In this document: one piece after another, positions 28,101-39,872 of the stretch
How positions within the stretch are numbered: position 1 is the first letter of the stretch
Layout: each line of letters starts with the position of its first letter
Assembly: GCA_035582835.1 (NCBI GenBank)
Contig: JAYKAV010002009.1
Location: 250,634-314,633 of the forward strand
From: Phoebastria nigripes
Lineage: Eukaryota; Chordata; Aves; Procellariiformes; Diomedeidae
DNA: 64,000 nt
Direction: 5' to 3'
Translations under genes and position numbers: made by a program
The notes under the pieces: model-generated
Seen by the model: only the letters and a program-made list of their open reading frames with translations
What the model was told of the DNA's origin: nothing
Database searches by the model: none

Positions 28101-28908
28101 ACATGTGTGATGTCTCTGAGAAGCTCTAGATAACACTCATTTTGTGTGCATAATATATATGATCAAAAAGTCTTGCAACTCAATTAAAGCTATTGATCTG
28201 ACCAGTCTCCAGAGCATCTGGAAATAGCTAGATTATGCCCAAATAACCTCAAATTCTACCATAGGCAGGAGTTCCAGGTGAACTGAGAGAGTAAGCAATA
28301 GGGAAGTCCCCAGAACAGAGCATCAGAGGAAGCACTATACACAGAAGGGTCTTTGAAAGAACCATTTGATAAATATTACTTTCTTTGCATAAAATTTATA
28401 TATTCAAGATCACTCCCACTGAAGTCAAGCAGGTTGATCTCACTAAGAGCTAAACTACCTTAAAATTGAGATCAGGGTCTAAACACAAATATATATTGGA
28501 GCAAATGATCTCAAAAATAACAGCACAATGTAGATCCAAGGGTAGTAGCTAAAAAGTCTGCAATAGAAACCTTATCCATTTTTTTTTCCTCTTTTTAAAC
28601 CATGGTAGTTATTACATTACAGAATCTCAAATAGTTGATTTATATGGATGTACCTCACTTACATAAGCACCAGGAAAGACAGCAAAATAAACATCAACAG
28701 CTAAGGTTTCAGTGCAGCACAGAGAAGGATTTTACTAGATTCGAGATGTTGTCAAATCAAAATATCGTAACTTTTGTATTTAGTGTTTTTGTTCATCTCA
28801 AGAAAAGGCTTACAAAATTGGTAGTGTTATAACTCACACTGTACTAAAATGCAGATGGGACACGGGTGAACCAGTTAATGGTGCACAGCAACGATTTGGA
28901 GCAAGGAC

Positions 28909-28909
<1 letters not shown>

Positions 28910-28986
<77 letters not shown>

Positions 28987-29007
28987 ACTTTTTTTTTTTT
29001 TTTTTTT
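28910..29007. repeat. A76 tract followed by T19
   Basis: An uninterrupted run of 76 A (28,910-28,985), then CAC, then 19 T (28,989-29,007). The two runs could pair as a hairpin. There is no adjacent retroposed sequence or target duplication to make this the tail of a processed copy. The tract length may be an assembly approximation. Confidence 0.9.
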
Positions 29008-29672
29008 AAAAAGAAACACCACAAGTTTTGTTTGATAGAAAACTGGGCAAAGAAAGTTCACAGAAGTGCAGGATCATTACAAACTAAATGATTAGAGATG
29101 CATGAAATACAACATGGCTGGAATCAGGTAAACAAAGCAGTAAGACAAAAACAAACACAAACCACCCTGTCACAGCCTAGGCACCTAGCACCCGTAACTT
29201 TGTGGGAACTTGTTCTTCTTTCTGTGCAAAATGCTGTCAGTTATAAAATGAGCAATCTGTTCTCCTCAGAACAAAGGAAAACCCAAGTGCAATTTGTGCA
29301 GCTTCAGCTTCTCCATGTTGGAAGACAATTCAAAACCATCTCAGCAGCAGCTTGAATTCACATGCTCAAAACCTGAGGATGCCATCTGCAGCCCTACATT
29401 TACATTTAACATTAAATTGGGCTTCTGGCAAACTTCATTCTCTGCCTACAAAGCCTCAGCCTCTTACTCCAGCAGCGATTCCTACACCACTCTTCCAACA
29501 TCCACATGTTGACTCCTAAACTAGAAGGACATCTGCTCTTGAACATTCAAAGGAAAACGCATCATCAAAATTAAAGATGGNATCACACAATACTTGACAT
29601 CATAATGAGATTTAGAGCAATGGTGAACACACTGACAGCGCAAAGGGTCCCTAGAAACACCCCCGCTATTGT

Positions 29673-30645
29673 CATAGAATCATAAAGGTTGGAAAGACCT
29701 CTAAGATCATCGAGTCCAACCGTCAACCCAACACCTCCATGCCCACTAAACCATGTCCCTAAGCACCTCATCTACACGTCTTTCAAATACCTCCAGGGAT
29801 GGTGACTCCACCACTTCCCTGGGCAGCCTGGTCCAATGCTTAACCACTCTTTCAGTAAAGACATTTTTCCTAATGTCCAATCTAAACCTCCCCTGGCACA
29901 ACTTGAGGCCATTTCCTCTCGTCCTATCGCTAGTTGCTTGGTAGAAGAGACCAACACCCACCTCGCTGCAACCTCCTTTCAGGGAGTTGTAGAGCGTGAT
30001 AAGGTCTCCCCTCAGCCTCCTCTTCTCCAGACTAAACAGTCCCAGTTCCCTCAGCCGCTCCTCATAAGACTTGTTCTCCAGACCCTTCACCAGCTTCGTT
30101 GCCCTCCTCTGGACAAGCTCCAGCACCTCAATGTCCTTCTTGTAGTGAGGGGTCCAAAACTGAACNCAGTATTCGAGGTGCGGCCTCACCAGTGCCGAGG
30201 ACAGGGGCACNATCACCTCCCTACTCCTGCTGGCCACACTATTTCTGATACAGGCCAGGATGCCGTTGGCCTTCTTGGCCACCTGGGCACACTGCCGGCT
30301 CATGTTCAGCCGGCTGTCAACCAGCATCCCCGGGTCCTTTTCTGCCAGGCAGCTTTCCAGCTGCTCTTCCCCAAGCCTGTAGCGTTGCATGGGGTTGTTG
30401 TGGCCGAAGTGCAGGACCCGGCACTTGGCCTTGTTGAACCTCATGCAGTTGGCCTCAGCCCATCGATCCAGCCTGTCCAGGTCCCTCTGCAGAGCCTTCC
30501 TACCCTCCAGCAGATCGACACTGCCGGCCAGCTTGGTGTCATCTGCAAACTTACTGAGGGAGCACTCAATCCCCTCATCCAGATCGTTGATAAAGATACT
30601 GAACAAGACCGGCCCCAAAACTGAGCCCTGGGGGACACCGCTCGT
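29673..30645 (-). mobile_element. CR1 LINE, 5'-truncated, with a long reverse-transcriptase reading frame
   Basis: This non-LTR retrotransposon fragment reads on the minus strand. Its 3' end carries the CR1 terminal octamer-type repeat (ATGATTCTATGA on the minus strand, near 29,673-29,685), preceded by the usual CR1 3' UTR. About 290 codons (30,618 down to the TAG at 29,746-29,748) are free of stops or frameshifts and encode the C-terminal part of ORF2. They include the catalytic box FADD (residues 24-27, coordinates 30,538-30,549) and the downstream CR1 C-terminal region with motifs such as RPHLEY and [17 protein letters not shown]. Two codons contain N. In-frame sequence [10 protein letters not shown] just upstream shows the true element began earlier. 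Stops appear at about 30,645, where 5' truncation is placed. It lacks the endonuclease domain and cannot move by itself. Confidence 0.93.
29746..30618 (-). pseudogene. Truncated CR1 ORF2 (partial reverse transcriptase)
   Basis: This is the coding remnant of the CR1 element. It covers the catalytic palm from just before the FADD metal-binding box through the thumb and C-terminal region. Full CR1 ORF2 proteins are roughly 900-1,000 residues with an N-terminal apurinic-type endonuclease, so only about the last third remains. The first codon is an internal Leu (TTG), not a real start. The open frame implies a fairly recent insertion rather than selection for a host function. There is no promoter or start context to suggest expression. 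Confidence 0.85.
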
Positions 30646-33600
30646 GAGTTGTCACTACAGTTTTCTCTACAACTGCTTTTTTCCAGCAGTACAGGGCACA
30701 CACATGGAGAAACACAAATACCACCTTCAATTTGAAATCATGCAGCACAGCTGCTCTCTTTTCCAGAACCTAAGAACCCATTTGATGCTGCCTGCTGCAG
30801 TTCTGGTATGGACCGAAGTGCTGAAGCGATCATTGTTTTTGAGCACAGCGTGGTTGCGGGCTGGGGAATGTACAGGCAATGCTGGGAACATGCTGCCTTC
30901 ACAACTACCACGAAAACCACCCCACAGTCTTGAAAATCACTCATCTCTATCATCATCTACTACTAACTGTATCTACTGTTTATAAAGTAATTCTCTTAAT
31001 CTTGGCTTTATCTTCAAGTCTTGATGCATAATTTGCATGCAGAACAGCTTATTATAAATCTTCTCTCAAACAAGAACAACTACAAAGTCACTTTGTACAA
31101 CTTTCAAAGTTGAACAGCTCCAAAACAGACAGAAATCCAGTTACTTGCGGCACAGCATCCCATTATTCAATACTGAGACGCTTTCCTAGAGCTATTACAC
31201 TGTTCACACGGTGCATGGGTATTTCTGTGTCAATTTGGATCAGTCCATGCAACGTGCAACTGATTTTCCATAGTATACTTTAAGTGTAGTCAAACAACTT
31301 AAGGCCTCAATAGGTATTTTAACAGATCGAAAGAAATACAAATGAGTAAAGGCATTTTGATGTTTGCTACCACTTACAGTTTAGAAGCTTTCAGGACACA
31401 TATGTTTAATCAGAGAGAGTTGATTAGGATCATGGCTGAGTGATTATTTATTGACATGTGCATAGAGGGATGGAAACAGAATGGGATAACTGGCTCCTTG
31501 CCAGAGTAGCTGGCAATCGTTACTGACCACTTTTTATTTTTGGACAGCGGCCCAAATATAATACTGTAGGTTCCAGATAAGCTTCACATTCAGCAAAAGT
31601 GAAACTACATGCATAACTTCACATACATGAATAAACCTTTCAATACTGGGCCAAGCTACTCCCAAAACCTCACAGTTAGTCAGGGCCTCCATCTGCATAT
31701 GTTACAGAGCAGTTACACACACACACACACACACACATTATTTTCAGCAATCCAAGCAGAAAAACAAGTTGGCATTTAAAAAAAACCAGCAGCAGTTAGA
31801 TGCATTTTAGGCACTTGGTATGAAGCAGCAATCACCACCTTTCTCTCACAGCCCAATATTGAAACGAGGGAAGAGCAAATGTTTGCTTTTCTGAGAAGGG
31901 CAATATTCCAACAGATGAGAAGTAGAACCACCAAATATTGACAGTGTGAGGATTCGCAATCAGAGCGGCATAAGGTCCCTGTCCCTGTTGGGACTGGAAC
32001 TAAGCACCTTCACCTCCTAGGAGTGCTTGATCTATCAGCTGAACTGTTGGTAATAATCCTGTCTGAGGTCTGCAAACAGAAATATCATGCTCACAAGAGA
32101 AGATCACAAGAAGAAAGATGGCTTAAAAATTGCTGGGACTCATCTGTTTCAACAAAGCTGCAAGTAGGGAACGGTTGTGGGTCAGCTCCAACAAGTCAAC
32201 AGGAGCTTTTCCACATATTTTGATGGGCTTTGAAGCAGACCCTTGAGCACAGCAGCTCAGTTGTTAATATGTAAACCTTTAAATAAATTCAAGGAACGCC
32301 TTCATGTCTCCTCTGTATGGCTGAAGTCATATCCAAAATTCAGCTGCTTATGTTTTATCTGTGAGCAGCATCAATGCAAGCAAGACAGATCAGAAACACA
32401 GATTTTTTTTCAATCTAAAAATTAATCTACCAACTCTCCCCCCCGCTGCACAAGCCTTTTCCTAAGCATCCTTCTCGCTTCACTGGAAATTACCATTCCT
32501 GAAAAGATACTTTGGCCCATATATGTAAGTTACAATCTTTCCACAGGCTCTTTTTTAGCACTGTAATTTACCTTTAATAATTAATAGCAAAGACATTCAA
32601 AACAAAATCACAGCATTTACTTATGGGATCGCTAATCAACTTTCCAGTTTCGTTAGAATTAACAGAACTCTCTTCAAGACCTCTCCAGAAGCCTCAGTCC
32701 CCTCTTCTGCATTGGACTATATGCACAAATGTATATACACACACACACACTCTTGAACCTTTGTAGTTGCAAAATAAAGATAGAGAAAACTCTGAAGCGT
32801 TAAGAGTCAAAATACGAGAGCACAGACTATTTGAATTACAAGCAGCTACATTATTTTAAGTTTTAAACCTGGGGAGGGTAAGTCAACCCCAAACCTAAAA
32901 ACTTGTTCAAATAGTTTCTTATTTTGAGGAGATAAAAGAATATATTTGCAGAAGGCCACATGGTTTTGTGGGAGCAGGGGGGTTATTCCCAGCTTTGTTT
33001 TCTCAGCAGGGATCCCTAGCTTGTGTGGAGAGTTTTTGTGCAGATTAATATCCTTTAATCCAAAGGGAAACCACAAGAGCATCATTTGACTCAACCTCTG
33101 ATTTGGGATAAAATTTACAACTTGGCATTTTTCACCACAGTAGAACATACACATGGCAGGGACGGGATGCATATGGAGCAGAGAAACACAACAAAACTCA
33201 CTTCCAGAGTTCATCAGATTCCCAAAGCCAGCAGAGGCTTCGCAAAAGCACTTCTCTCACTATCAAATTCAGAAGTATTTCTGCATACGCAAACAGACAC
33301 CCGTTAGTAATTCTGACAAGCAACAGCCTGTGCGTATCTACAGCTAAGCACAGACATTTTAAGAGATTTGGAGGAAGGTGCTGGGGAAAAAAAAAGTAGC
33401 CGGCTATATATGCAAGGTTTTATCTGTATGACAAAACAGCACTAAGAGAAAGCAATTTAGAAGCTTGCATTAACTTCCTTACTTTAATACTTCCAAGTTA
33501 AAAATCAATAGATTTTAATTGTTCAGTACAAAGTAATGTTTTGCTCTGAATTGAAGCAAAAAGAGTTTCCACATTCTCTGCTAAAGCAAGCTCCTCAACA

Positions 33601-36600
33601 AGTACTTATTGAGTATTGATCAAGATTTTTCTCCTCAGTAAAACAAACTCAACTTCAACCTCCTATAATATAAAACTTGAAAGTTTCCAACAGAAAAATT
33701 AAGCAATGCTCCAAGAATACAGTGAAAAATACACAGTTTGTTCCTGTCTTCCCACCCCTCCAAGAAGTTTCTGGTTTATCAACCTTATTGTCACCATAAC
33801 CACACGTGTAAGGAAACACGGTTCTGTCCAAGAGCTCCTGGTCAGCTGTTAAGATTCTTCAAAGCAGACAAGGAACAAAGAAGGATGCACTTATTTAACA
33901 GTCAATTTTAAAATGTATTTAGTTAAAAATTCAGCGGTGGGAAATTATAATAGGGACATTAAACAAGGCAACGCACCTCTGGATTCCTCATTAAAAAGAC
34001 AGGAAAAAGAAGCGTCTTAAGGGGTTTTGCAACCGGAACCCTGAAACACCAACTTAGGAGAAGACAAATTACAGCCTTTTGTAATTACCTGGTATCACAG
34101 CTCCTTTTTAGTGTTAGTTTTCAAGAATGCTGTCATAATGAGATTTCAGCATCTCACTGGGCAGAAACATTGGTTGAAGTTGCATTTAACACACAGCTGC
34201 ACGGCCGGCGTCCCGGCCAGAGCTTTGGCTCTTACGCCCTCAGGACCCTGAGCAAGAGACAGCATCCCTCTGACAGAGCAGATAAGAGCCCCTCTGCCAG
34301 CAGATTTGCCATCCTGACAAGGATCCATCTGAACTAGGATGGAGGTTACAGCTTCAGGTAAGGCAGGGACCAGAGGACAGGGGAAAGCGAGCCCAGCAGA
34401 GGGGCATCGGGATGGTCAGGACTGGAGCACTTGCCCTAGGAATAAGGNCCAAGGGAACTGGGCTTGCTCCAAATAACTCAAAATACCCAGAATCACAGAA
34501 AAGGCAGGAATAAAAGTTACCAATTCTTAGCTAGCCAAGAACATCCCCCACTTTGTGTTTTCCTCCCATTCGTACCCTACTCCTGTCATTTTTACAACCC
34601 TCCAATTTTCCTTCTGCCTCCTTCCTCTTACCAGCTATCGCACCTATGTACAGCCGCTCCAGGGAGCCCTAAGTAATTCAGTCTCAGGTCGTTTATCAGC
34701 ACCACTGACGTCCACCTCCCACCCAAACAGTGCTCAGAACAGAAGGTACAAAACCAGGGCAACTTTCAACACACATTCAGAAGAGAGACTTACTCGGCAC
34801 TACCTTTGTTTCCCCCCTCCTATCTTCCACCGAGGAAAGGAATTTTCTTTCAAGTCTGGAAAAAAACGCTTCTTGCAGCGTAAGTCTTTGCAGGGAAAAA
34901 CTCTTAAATCATCTGTGGAACAGCAAGTCACCGAGCAGATTAACAGCCGCCCAGGTCCTCTCATGGTTTCGTAGGGATTAAGACATCCTCACCTTCCTCC
35001 AGCTGGTAACAGGTCCTTTAGGAAGGCATACAGAACATGGCCTGGGATGCTCTGATAAAGAGGCACATCACCCCTTTTTTACATCCACTTGCATATTGCC
35101 TGAGCTCAGCACAGCCTGTTTCTCTCTCATGGCTTGCTTTGTTCACTCCTCCCTCCTCCTGAGCTTCTCAAGTTCCCTTGCACTTTACAACTTGTACTTC
35201 TTTGCTACTGTCCTTCCCTTTTATCACTCCTAAACAAGCCTAACGGCCAATATTACTGGTAATTTAATGCAAGGATAACATTACACAGGCATTTGTTGGT
35301 TTTCTCATATTGAGGGAAACTCACTTGGTCAACGACCCAAACTGAAGACAGTTTGCTCCATCCAGGAGTCAAATTCGAAGTGCTGCAGCTATATTAACAG
35401 ACTGCTGAGCTCAGCATTTTGCAACACAGCCAGCTCCCTTGTGCTCAAGGCCATGCTGAGCCGCCTGCCCAGCCACCTTGCAGTCACAGTGCGAGGTACG
35501 AGCAGGCTCAGCCGTGCGAGTCTGCAAAAGATCAGTGCTATAAAAGCAAACTAAGTTTAATGCAGGAGGTCTGCTATCCGCACTTCTAGCCCTGTATTAA
35601 TAGCTACCTGCTCCCCAAGATAGGTGTGGTGGGCCATAAGGAAGGAACAAGATGTGTACACATTTATAGATCCTTATGCTAGCCAGGATCACNTCTTATA
35701 CTAACACAGGGGATTTGTTCCCTTCTCTGCCCAGACTGGTATGAAGTCCCCAGGGTTGGGGCTAATGATGTGAATTCTCCAGTTTTGAGTAGAAGGTGGG
35801 ACATTATGACTGGGGAACATCCATCATCTGAGAAGTCTCATGTCTTTTAAAGAGGCCAACTCTGCTCTGGTGGTGGCTGGTACCTTCTGAGCACGCAGAC
35901 ACTAACCAAAGCCGCTCTACAGCCAGAGAGGAGCCTGTACAACCTCATCCATCAGCTGATCCAGACAAGAACAATCATAAACCAGGAGTTCATTCAGACT
36001 CGGGGAGAAGAGTCTATTGATCTGGTGTTACAGGTACAAGTCTACATCAACACCTTTCCTCACTGAAGCAGCAGGAGCTTACAGCAGAGGCCAGCCCTGC
36101 CCTGATCCCTTACCCTGTTTAATGCATGCATTTAAAATACTATTAAACATGTTTCCAAGACTACTTGCAGTTTACAGACTACTGCAAGCAGGTAGTCAAA
36201 GTCATATTTTGCAAATCATTAAATTTAATAAGATTGGTCTGAGCAGGCAGAGCAGCAGTACTATCAATCCTGTACTGGAAACTAGAAGCACCAATGGAGC
36301 CATGCACGAACATACAAGAGCGAACAACCATAAACCAGATTAAGCTGAGATGGATCGGGGCAGACAGCCCNTATCCACAACACAGAGCAGGAATCTACTT
36401 CCACAGAGGGTTTTTGCTAGTCAAGTTTAAATCCATCAATGAAAAAGCCTTCCCCTTTTTCCTACAAAGACTGCTATGCTATTTTAAGATGTGAACAAAT
36501 ACAAAAATAAGTTTAAAATACAGTGCTGGTAGAAAAAGGATTTTGGAGGTATCAAATATGCAACACTACACTTTGTAGCACCACTCCCAATAAAAGGGTT

Positions 36601-37189
36601 TAGTAAATAAGTTAAACCATGAATAGCCCCCACTTGTTAAACATACCATAAGAGAGAATAAACTGACTTTGGTTTTTCAATTTACAGGCCTTTTCAGGTC
36701 TCCAAAAGAACCAAATAAATTGTTCAAGATGTCGTCTTAAAAAGAGTCTCAGCTTCTAGCAGAAAACATTCTAGGTAAGTCAGTATTTCACCAACAAATC
36801 TCTCTCCCTTCTTATATATTATCTCAAAAAAGAATTAGTATGTTTTCCCTTAAATGAAAATATAACAGCTACTGACACACTGATTATTACCTTTCTGTAC
36901 CTCGTGGACAGCACTGAGACAGTAAATCAGGATGAGCTAACATAATATACCAATTTATTCAGCAAAGCCAAATATTTGATGAAGCACACACTGAAATTTA
37001 ATCAAACAAGAACCACCTGGGAAATCCTGCCCTATGTATCGGCTANCTCCAAATAAAATCCTAAACCATATATATGTGTAAAAATACACAGACAGACAAA
37101 ACGTGTAAATCCGAACAGGTACTGCATTAGGGTTGCACTGATCTGTGCAGAGAGTTAAAACATGCGTGTGCATGCACATGCACAAGTAT
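30646..37189. other. Non-coding DNA between the two CR1 fragments
   Basis: AT-rich sequence with two AC microsatellites and no recognisable gene or interspersed repeat. A 122-codon minus-strand frame at 32,846-33,214 has no recognisable domain. Confidence 0.55.
31715..31737. repeat. (AC)n microsatellite
   Basis: About eleven and a half uninterrupted AC units. A shorter (AC)7 lies at 32,737-32,750. Confidence 0.92.
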
Positions 37190-37231
37190 GACAAGACAGA
37201 CATGGATGTACTGGTGCAAATCCAGCAAAGG

Positions 37232-37236
37232 GCCAT
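37232..37236. repeat. Left target-site duplication (GCCAT) of the nested LTR
   Basis: GCCAT directly precedes the LTR and is repeated at 37,797-37,801 directly after it. Removing one copy and the LTR restores the continuous CR1 order, which shows the site was inside CR1 before integration. Confidence 0.9.
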
Positions 37237-37796
37237 TGTCCTGGTTCCGGCTGGGACAGAGTTAACTTCCTTCCCAGTAGCTGGGGAGGGTGTGCTGTGT
37301 TTTGGGTTTGGTATAATAGGAGCNTTGATGGCCCATTGATGTTTTGGGTGCTGCTGGGTGGTGCTTGCACCGGGGACTTTTCGGCCTCCCATGCCCTGCC
37401 AGGTGCAGGGGAAGCTGGCGGGGGGAGCATAGCCAGGGCGGTTGACCCAGCTGGCCAATGGGGTATTCCATACCATGTGATGTCATGCTCAGTATATAAT
37501 TAGGAGGGGTGGTCCAGAAAGGGGGGCTCTCTCATCTCGTGGGGGCCTAGGCGTCAGTCAGCAGGTGGTGAGCAGTTGCCTTGTGCATCGCCTACTTCGT
37601 ATATTCTATTATCGTTATTATCATTGTTACTATTACTGTTCTCCTTTGTTTTATTTCAATTATTAAACTGTTTCTATCTCAACCCACAAGTTTTCCTACT
37701 TGTGCCCTCCCGATTCTCTCCCCCATCCCACTGGAGGCGGGGNGTGAGCGAGTGGCTGCGTGGTGTTTAGGTGCTGGCTGGGGTTAAACCACAACA
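37237..37796 (+). mobile_element. Solo LTR of an avian endogenous retrovirus, nested in CR1
   Basis: This 560-bp element begins TGTCCTGG and ends ACAACA (TG...CA termini). It is flanked by a perfect 5-bp target-site duplication, GCCAT at 37,232-37,236 and 37,797-37,801. Inside are a CCAAT box (37,455-37,459), a TATA box TATATAA (37,493-37,499), a T/A-rich TTATTA-type stretch (about 37,605-37,640) and a poly(A) signal variant ATTAAA (37,662-37,667). There is no internal retroviral sequence, so it is a solo LTR left by recombination between two LTRs. I recognise the family as one common in bird genomes. The 5-bp duplication suits an ERVL-type (class III) integrase, an inference only. Confidence 0.93.
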
Positions 37797-37801
37797 GCCA
37801 T
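37797..37801. repeat. Right target-site duplication (GCCAT) of the nested LTR
   Basis: Exact match to 37,232-37,236, directly adjoining the 3' end of the LTR. Confidence 0.9.
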
Positions 37802-38229
37802 GAAGATGATTAAAGGATTGAAGCATCCAACATACAAGGAGAGGCTGGGAAAGCTGGGATAGCTCAGTCTCGGGAAGGCTCATGGGGATCTTATCAGTGT
37901 CTATAAATACCTGATGGGAAGGAGTAAAGACGACTGAGCCAGACTCCTCTCAGTGGCATCCAGTGAAAGGACAGGAGGCAAAGGGCATAAATTGAAATAC
38001 AAGAAATTCCATTTAAACGTGAAAATGAAAGTTTTTCTACTGTGAAGGTAGTCAAACGCTGGAACAGGTTGCCCAAAGAGGCTGTGGGTCTCCATCCTTA
38101 GATATATTCAAAACCCATGTGGACTCAGCCCTGAGAGACCTGCTGGAGGTGGTGATCCTGCGTTGAGGAGGGTGTTGGACTAAACCATCTCCAGAGGTCC
38201 TGTCTCACCTCAACTGTTCTGCAATTCAA

Positions 38230-39667
38230 TTCCAATATCAATGCCATTCAGTGTAACACTTGCATAGCTCTCTACGTATACTTGAGCAACTACAGATCAA
38301 GGTGGAAAGTACCATTTTAGGCCATTTTAAACTGGAGGCATCTCATAAAACACACATGATAAAGATAAGAGGGGCTACTTCTTGCTGATTTGGGTGTGGG
38401 TGGGGAGAGAGGTTCAGAAGTCAGATTAAATGCTTTGTTTAGTCAGGAGGAAAAAACCAAGAGCATATCCGAATAGCGTTGTGCTTCACCACTCACAAGC
38501 TTGTCATTGTATGACAAAATTGAAAAGAATGACCTGGGTCCATTATAAGTGCCCCCAATGCTCAAAAGAAATACATTAAACTTCTTCCTCTACTACAACG
38601 TAGACATAAATCAGTCACAAATGAAAAAGATGGTCTCACCTCAAAATCAATTCTTAACAACCTCTCAAATGAAAAAATAAACCTCTCTCACTTCCCAGCA
38701 TTTGTATATTTACTATCACACCGTCTTTCTTAAAAAGAATACTTGTCAACCGTGTGAAAATCAATGTCTGCCCTGCCTCGATGCATCCATCACCTGCCAC
38801 AGAGCACCCTCCAAAAAGGCAAGTTCCAGAATCCACTTATGATGGAGACATCCCCAGGCATCTACCTTGCAAGAGCAACCTGACTGTGCTCCACTGCTTA
38901 TTCAGGCGCTAGTCCGATATGCAAGGCTCCCTGAGGCGGTTTATTACACAAGCCTGACTAGCTGCAAGGAGAAAAGGAGCACNAGCATACACATGGGCAT
39001 GCCCTTGGGTCAGGGGCTCGCTTACAGGAGTTTGCTTTTGCCTGAGGAAGCACAAAGCTCATTCTGGGGGAGCAAGACATCCACATCCTCCAGTATAACT
39101 CTTCAATTTCATTCGTTAAAAATTTTGCACACAGTCCCTAACCCGAAGGAGCTCCCCAAAGATAATTACAACCGCCTTCTCCCAACAACCCCAAGTTAAA
39201 CCATTATTCATCTTGCCTATCTTGTACACAGGGCTCTNCAATGAAAGCACCATTTCATTTCTAACCCAGACCACTACGCTTTGGCTACGAAAGGCAACAA
39301 AGGCAGAAGAGTTTAAGATACAAAACTGCCACACTCTAAAACAAGTTCTGGAAGACACAAGCCTCAGTATACAAGTTCTGACAGATTTTTTTTTTACAGA
39401 CAGCAGTAGGACCACCAGTTCTCATTTCAACTGGTTAGCAGACGACTGGTATCTCTTCCTACAAGGAAGAATGGTGCACCACTTAGCATGGTGCTAAGAC
39501 ACTTTTGGAAGGTAAAAAAATAAGTAGCTCTACTGATTTCATTCAATGCATGTTCATGGATGACAGTCAAGATCTTACCAAACCTTCTAGAGAAGATACC
39601 ATTTGATAATATTGGGAGTGAGAGGGGAGCCAGCCTGAAAACACACAGCACTCATATTGCCTTTTGT
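38230..39667. other. Non-coding DNA between the CR1/LTR cluster and the MIR relic
   Basis: No repeat family, exon or RNA gene recognised. Confidence 0.5.
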
Positions 39668-39872
39668 CAGGAGATCTCAAAGTATTTCACAAGTGCTAAT
39701 TAAGCTTCCCCAGACTCCTGTGAGATAGAAAAGAAACATATGTGCCATTTACAATAGGTAATTGAGACATGGGAAAATTAACTTGCCCAGGGTTATAAAA
39801 CAAGATGGGGACAGAGCTCGGAACAGAAGACCTGAGCCTCCAAATCCCAAATCCCTGATCTAAGCATTAGAA
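39668..39872 (-). mobile_element. Decayed MIR/CORE-SINE relic
   Basis: Read on the minus strand, this roughly 205-bp stretch follows the order of a MIR-type SINE: degenerate head, CORE region, then LINE-related tail. On the plus strand the clearest matches are ACTTGCCCAGGGTTA (39,781-39,795), matching the reverse-complemented CORE (ACTTGCCCAAGGTCA), the gacagagctcggaacagaag segment, the ccatttacaataggtaattg segment, and ctcctgtgagatag with ctcaaagtatttcacaa in the tail. It is very old and much diverged. MIR-type elements were active in amniote ancestors and survive in birds only as rare fragments. Confidence 0.72.

Larger units (their letters stand above)
1..29672. other. AT-rich non-coding DNA, inferred intron 1 (left part)
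   Basis: Apart from the tracts, short repeats and gap listed separately, no gene, RNA gene or transposon was recognised. Open frames are short (mostly 60-140 codons) and show no known domain. The longest, 179 codons at 25,149-25,688 on the plus strand, has no recognisable product. If exon 1 at 54.6 kb is correct, all of this lies in intron 1 of that minus-strand gene, though a separate gene edge cannot be excluded. Confidence 0.55.
37190..38229 (+). mobile_element. CR1 LINE 3' fragment, interrupted by a solo LTR
   Basis: The two halves, about 37,190-37,236 and 37,797-38,229, read as consecutive pieces of a CR1 3' region on the plus strand. The left half translates to the CR1 segment TDMDVLVQIQQRA. 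The right half continues with a KMIKGLKHPTYKERL-like segment, a gene end and the CR1 3' UTR, including the characteristic gttggactaaaccatctcc-type tail ending near 38,229. The right half has an in-frame TAG at 37,860-37,862 and other decay, so it is older and more damaged than the CR1 at 29.7-30.6 kb. It is 5'-truncated near 37,190. The 560-bp LTR at 37,237-37,796 lies inside it. Confidence 0.88.

Noticed and set aside
28420..28500. Ancient repeat hint (cactcccactgaagtcaa-like and gatcaggg motifs), also near 44,110-44,360
   Set aside because: Short phrases resemble the tails of old amniote repeats, but no continuous alignment could be followed.
28834..29061. Poly-Phe/poly-Lys frames over homopolymers here and at 50,156-50,507
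   Set aside because: Artefacts of A and T runs.
29836..30624. 262-codon plus-strand frame
   Set aside because: It is the antisense shadow of the CR1 reverse-transcriptase frame.
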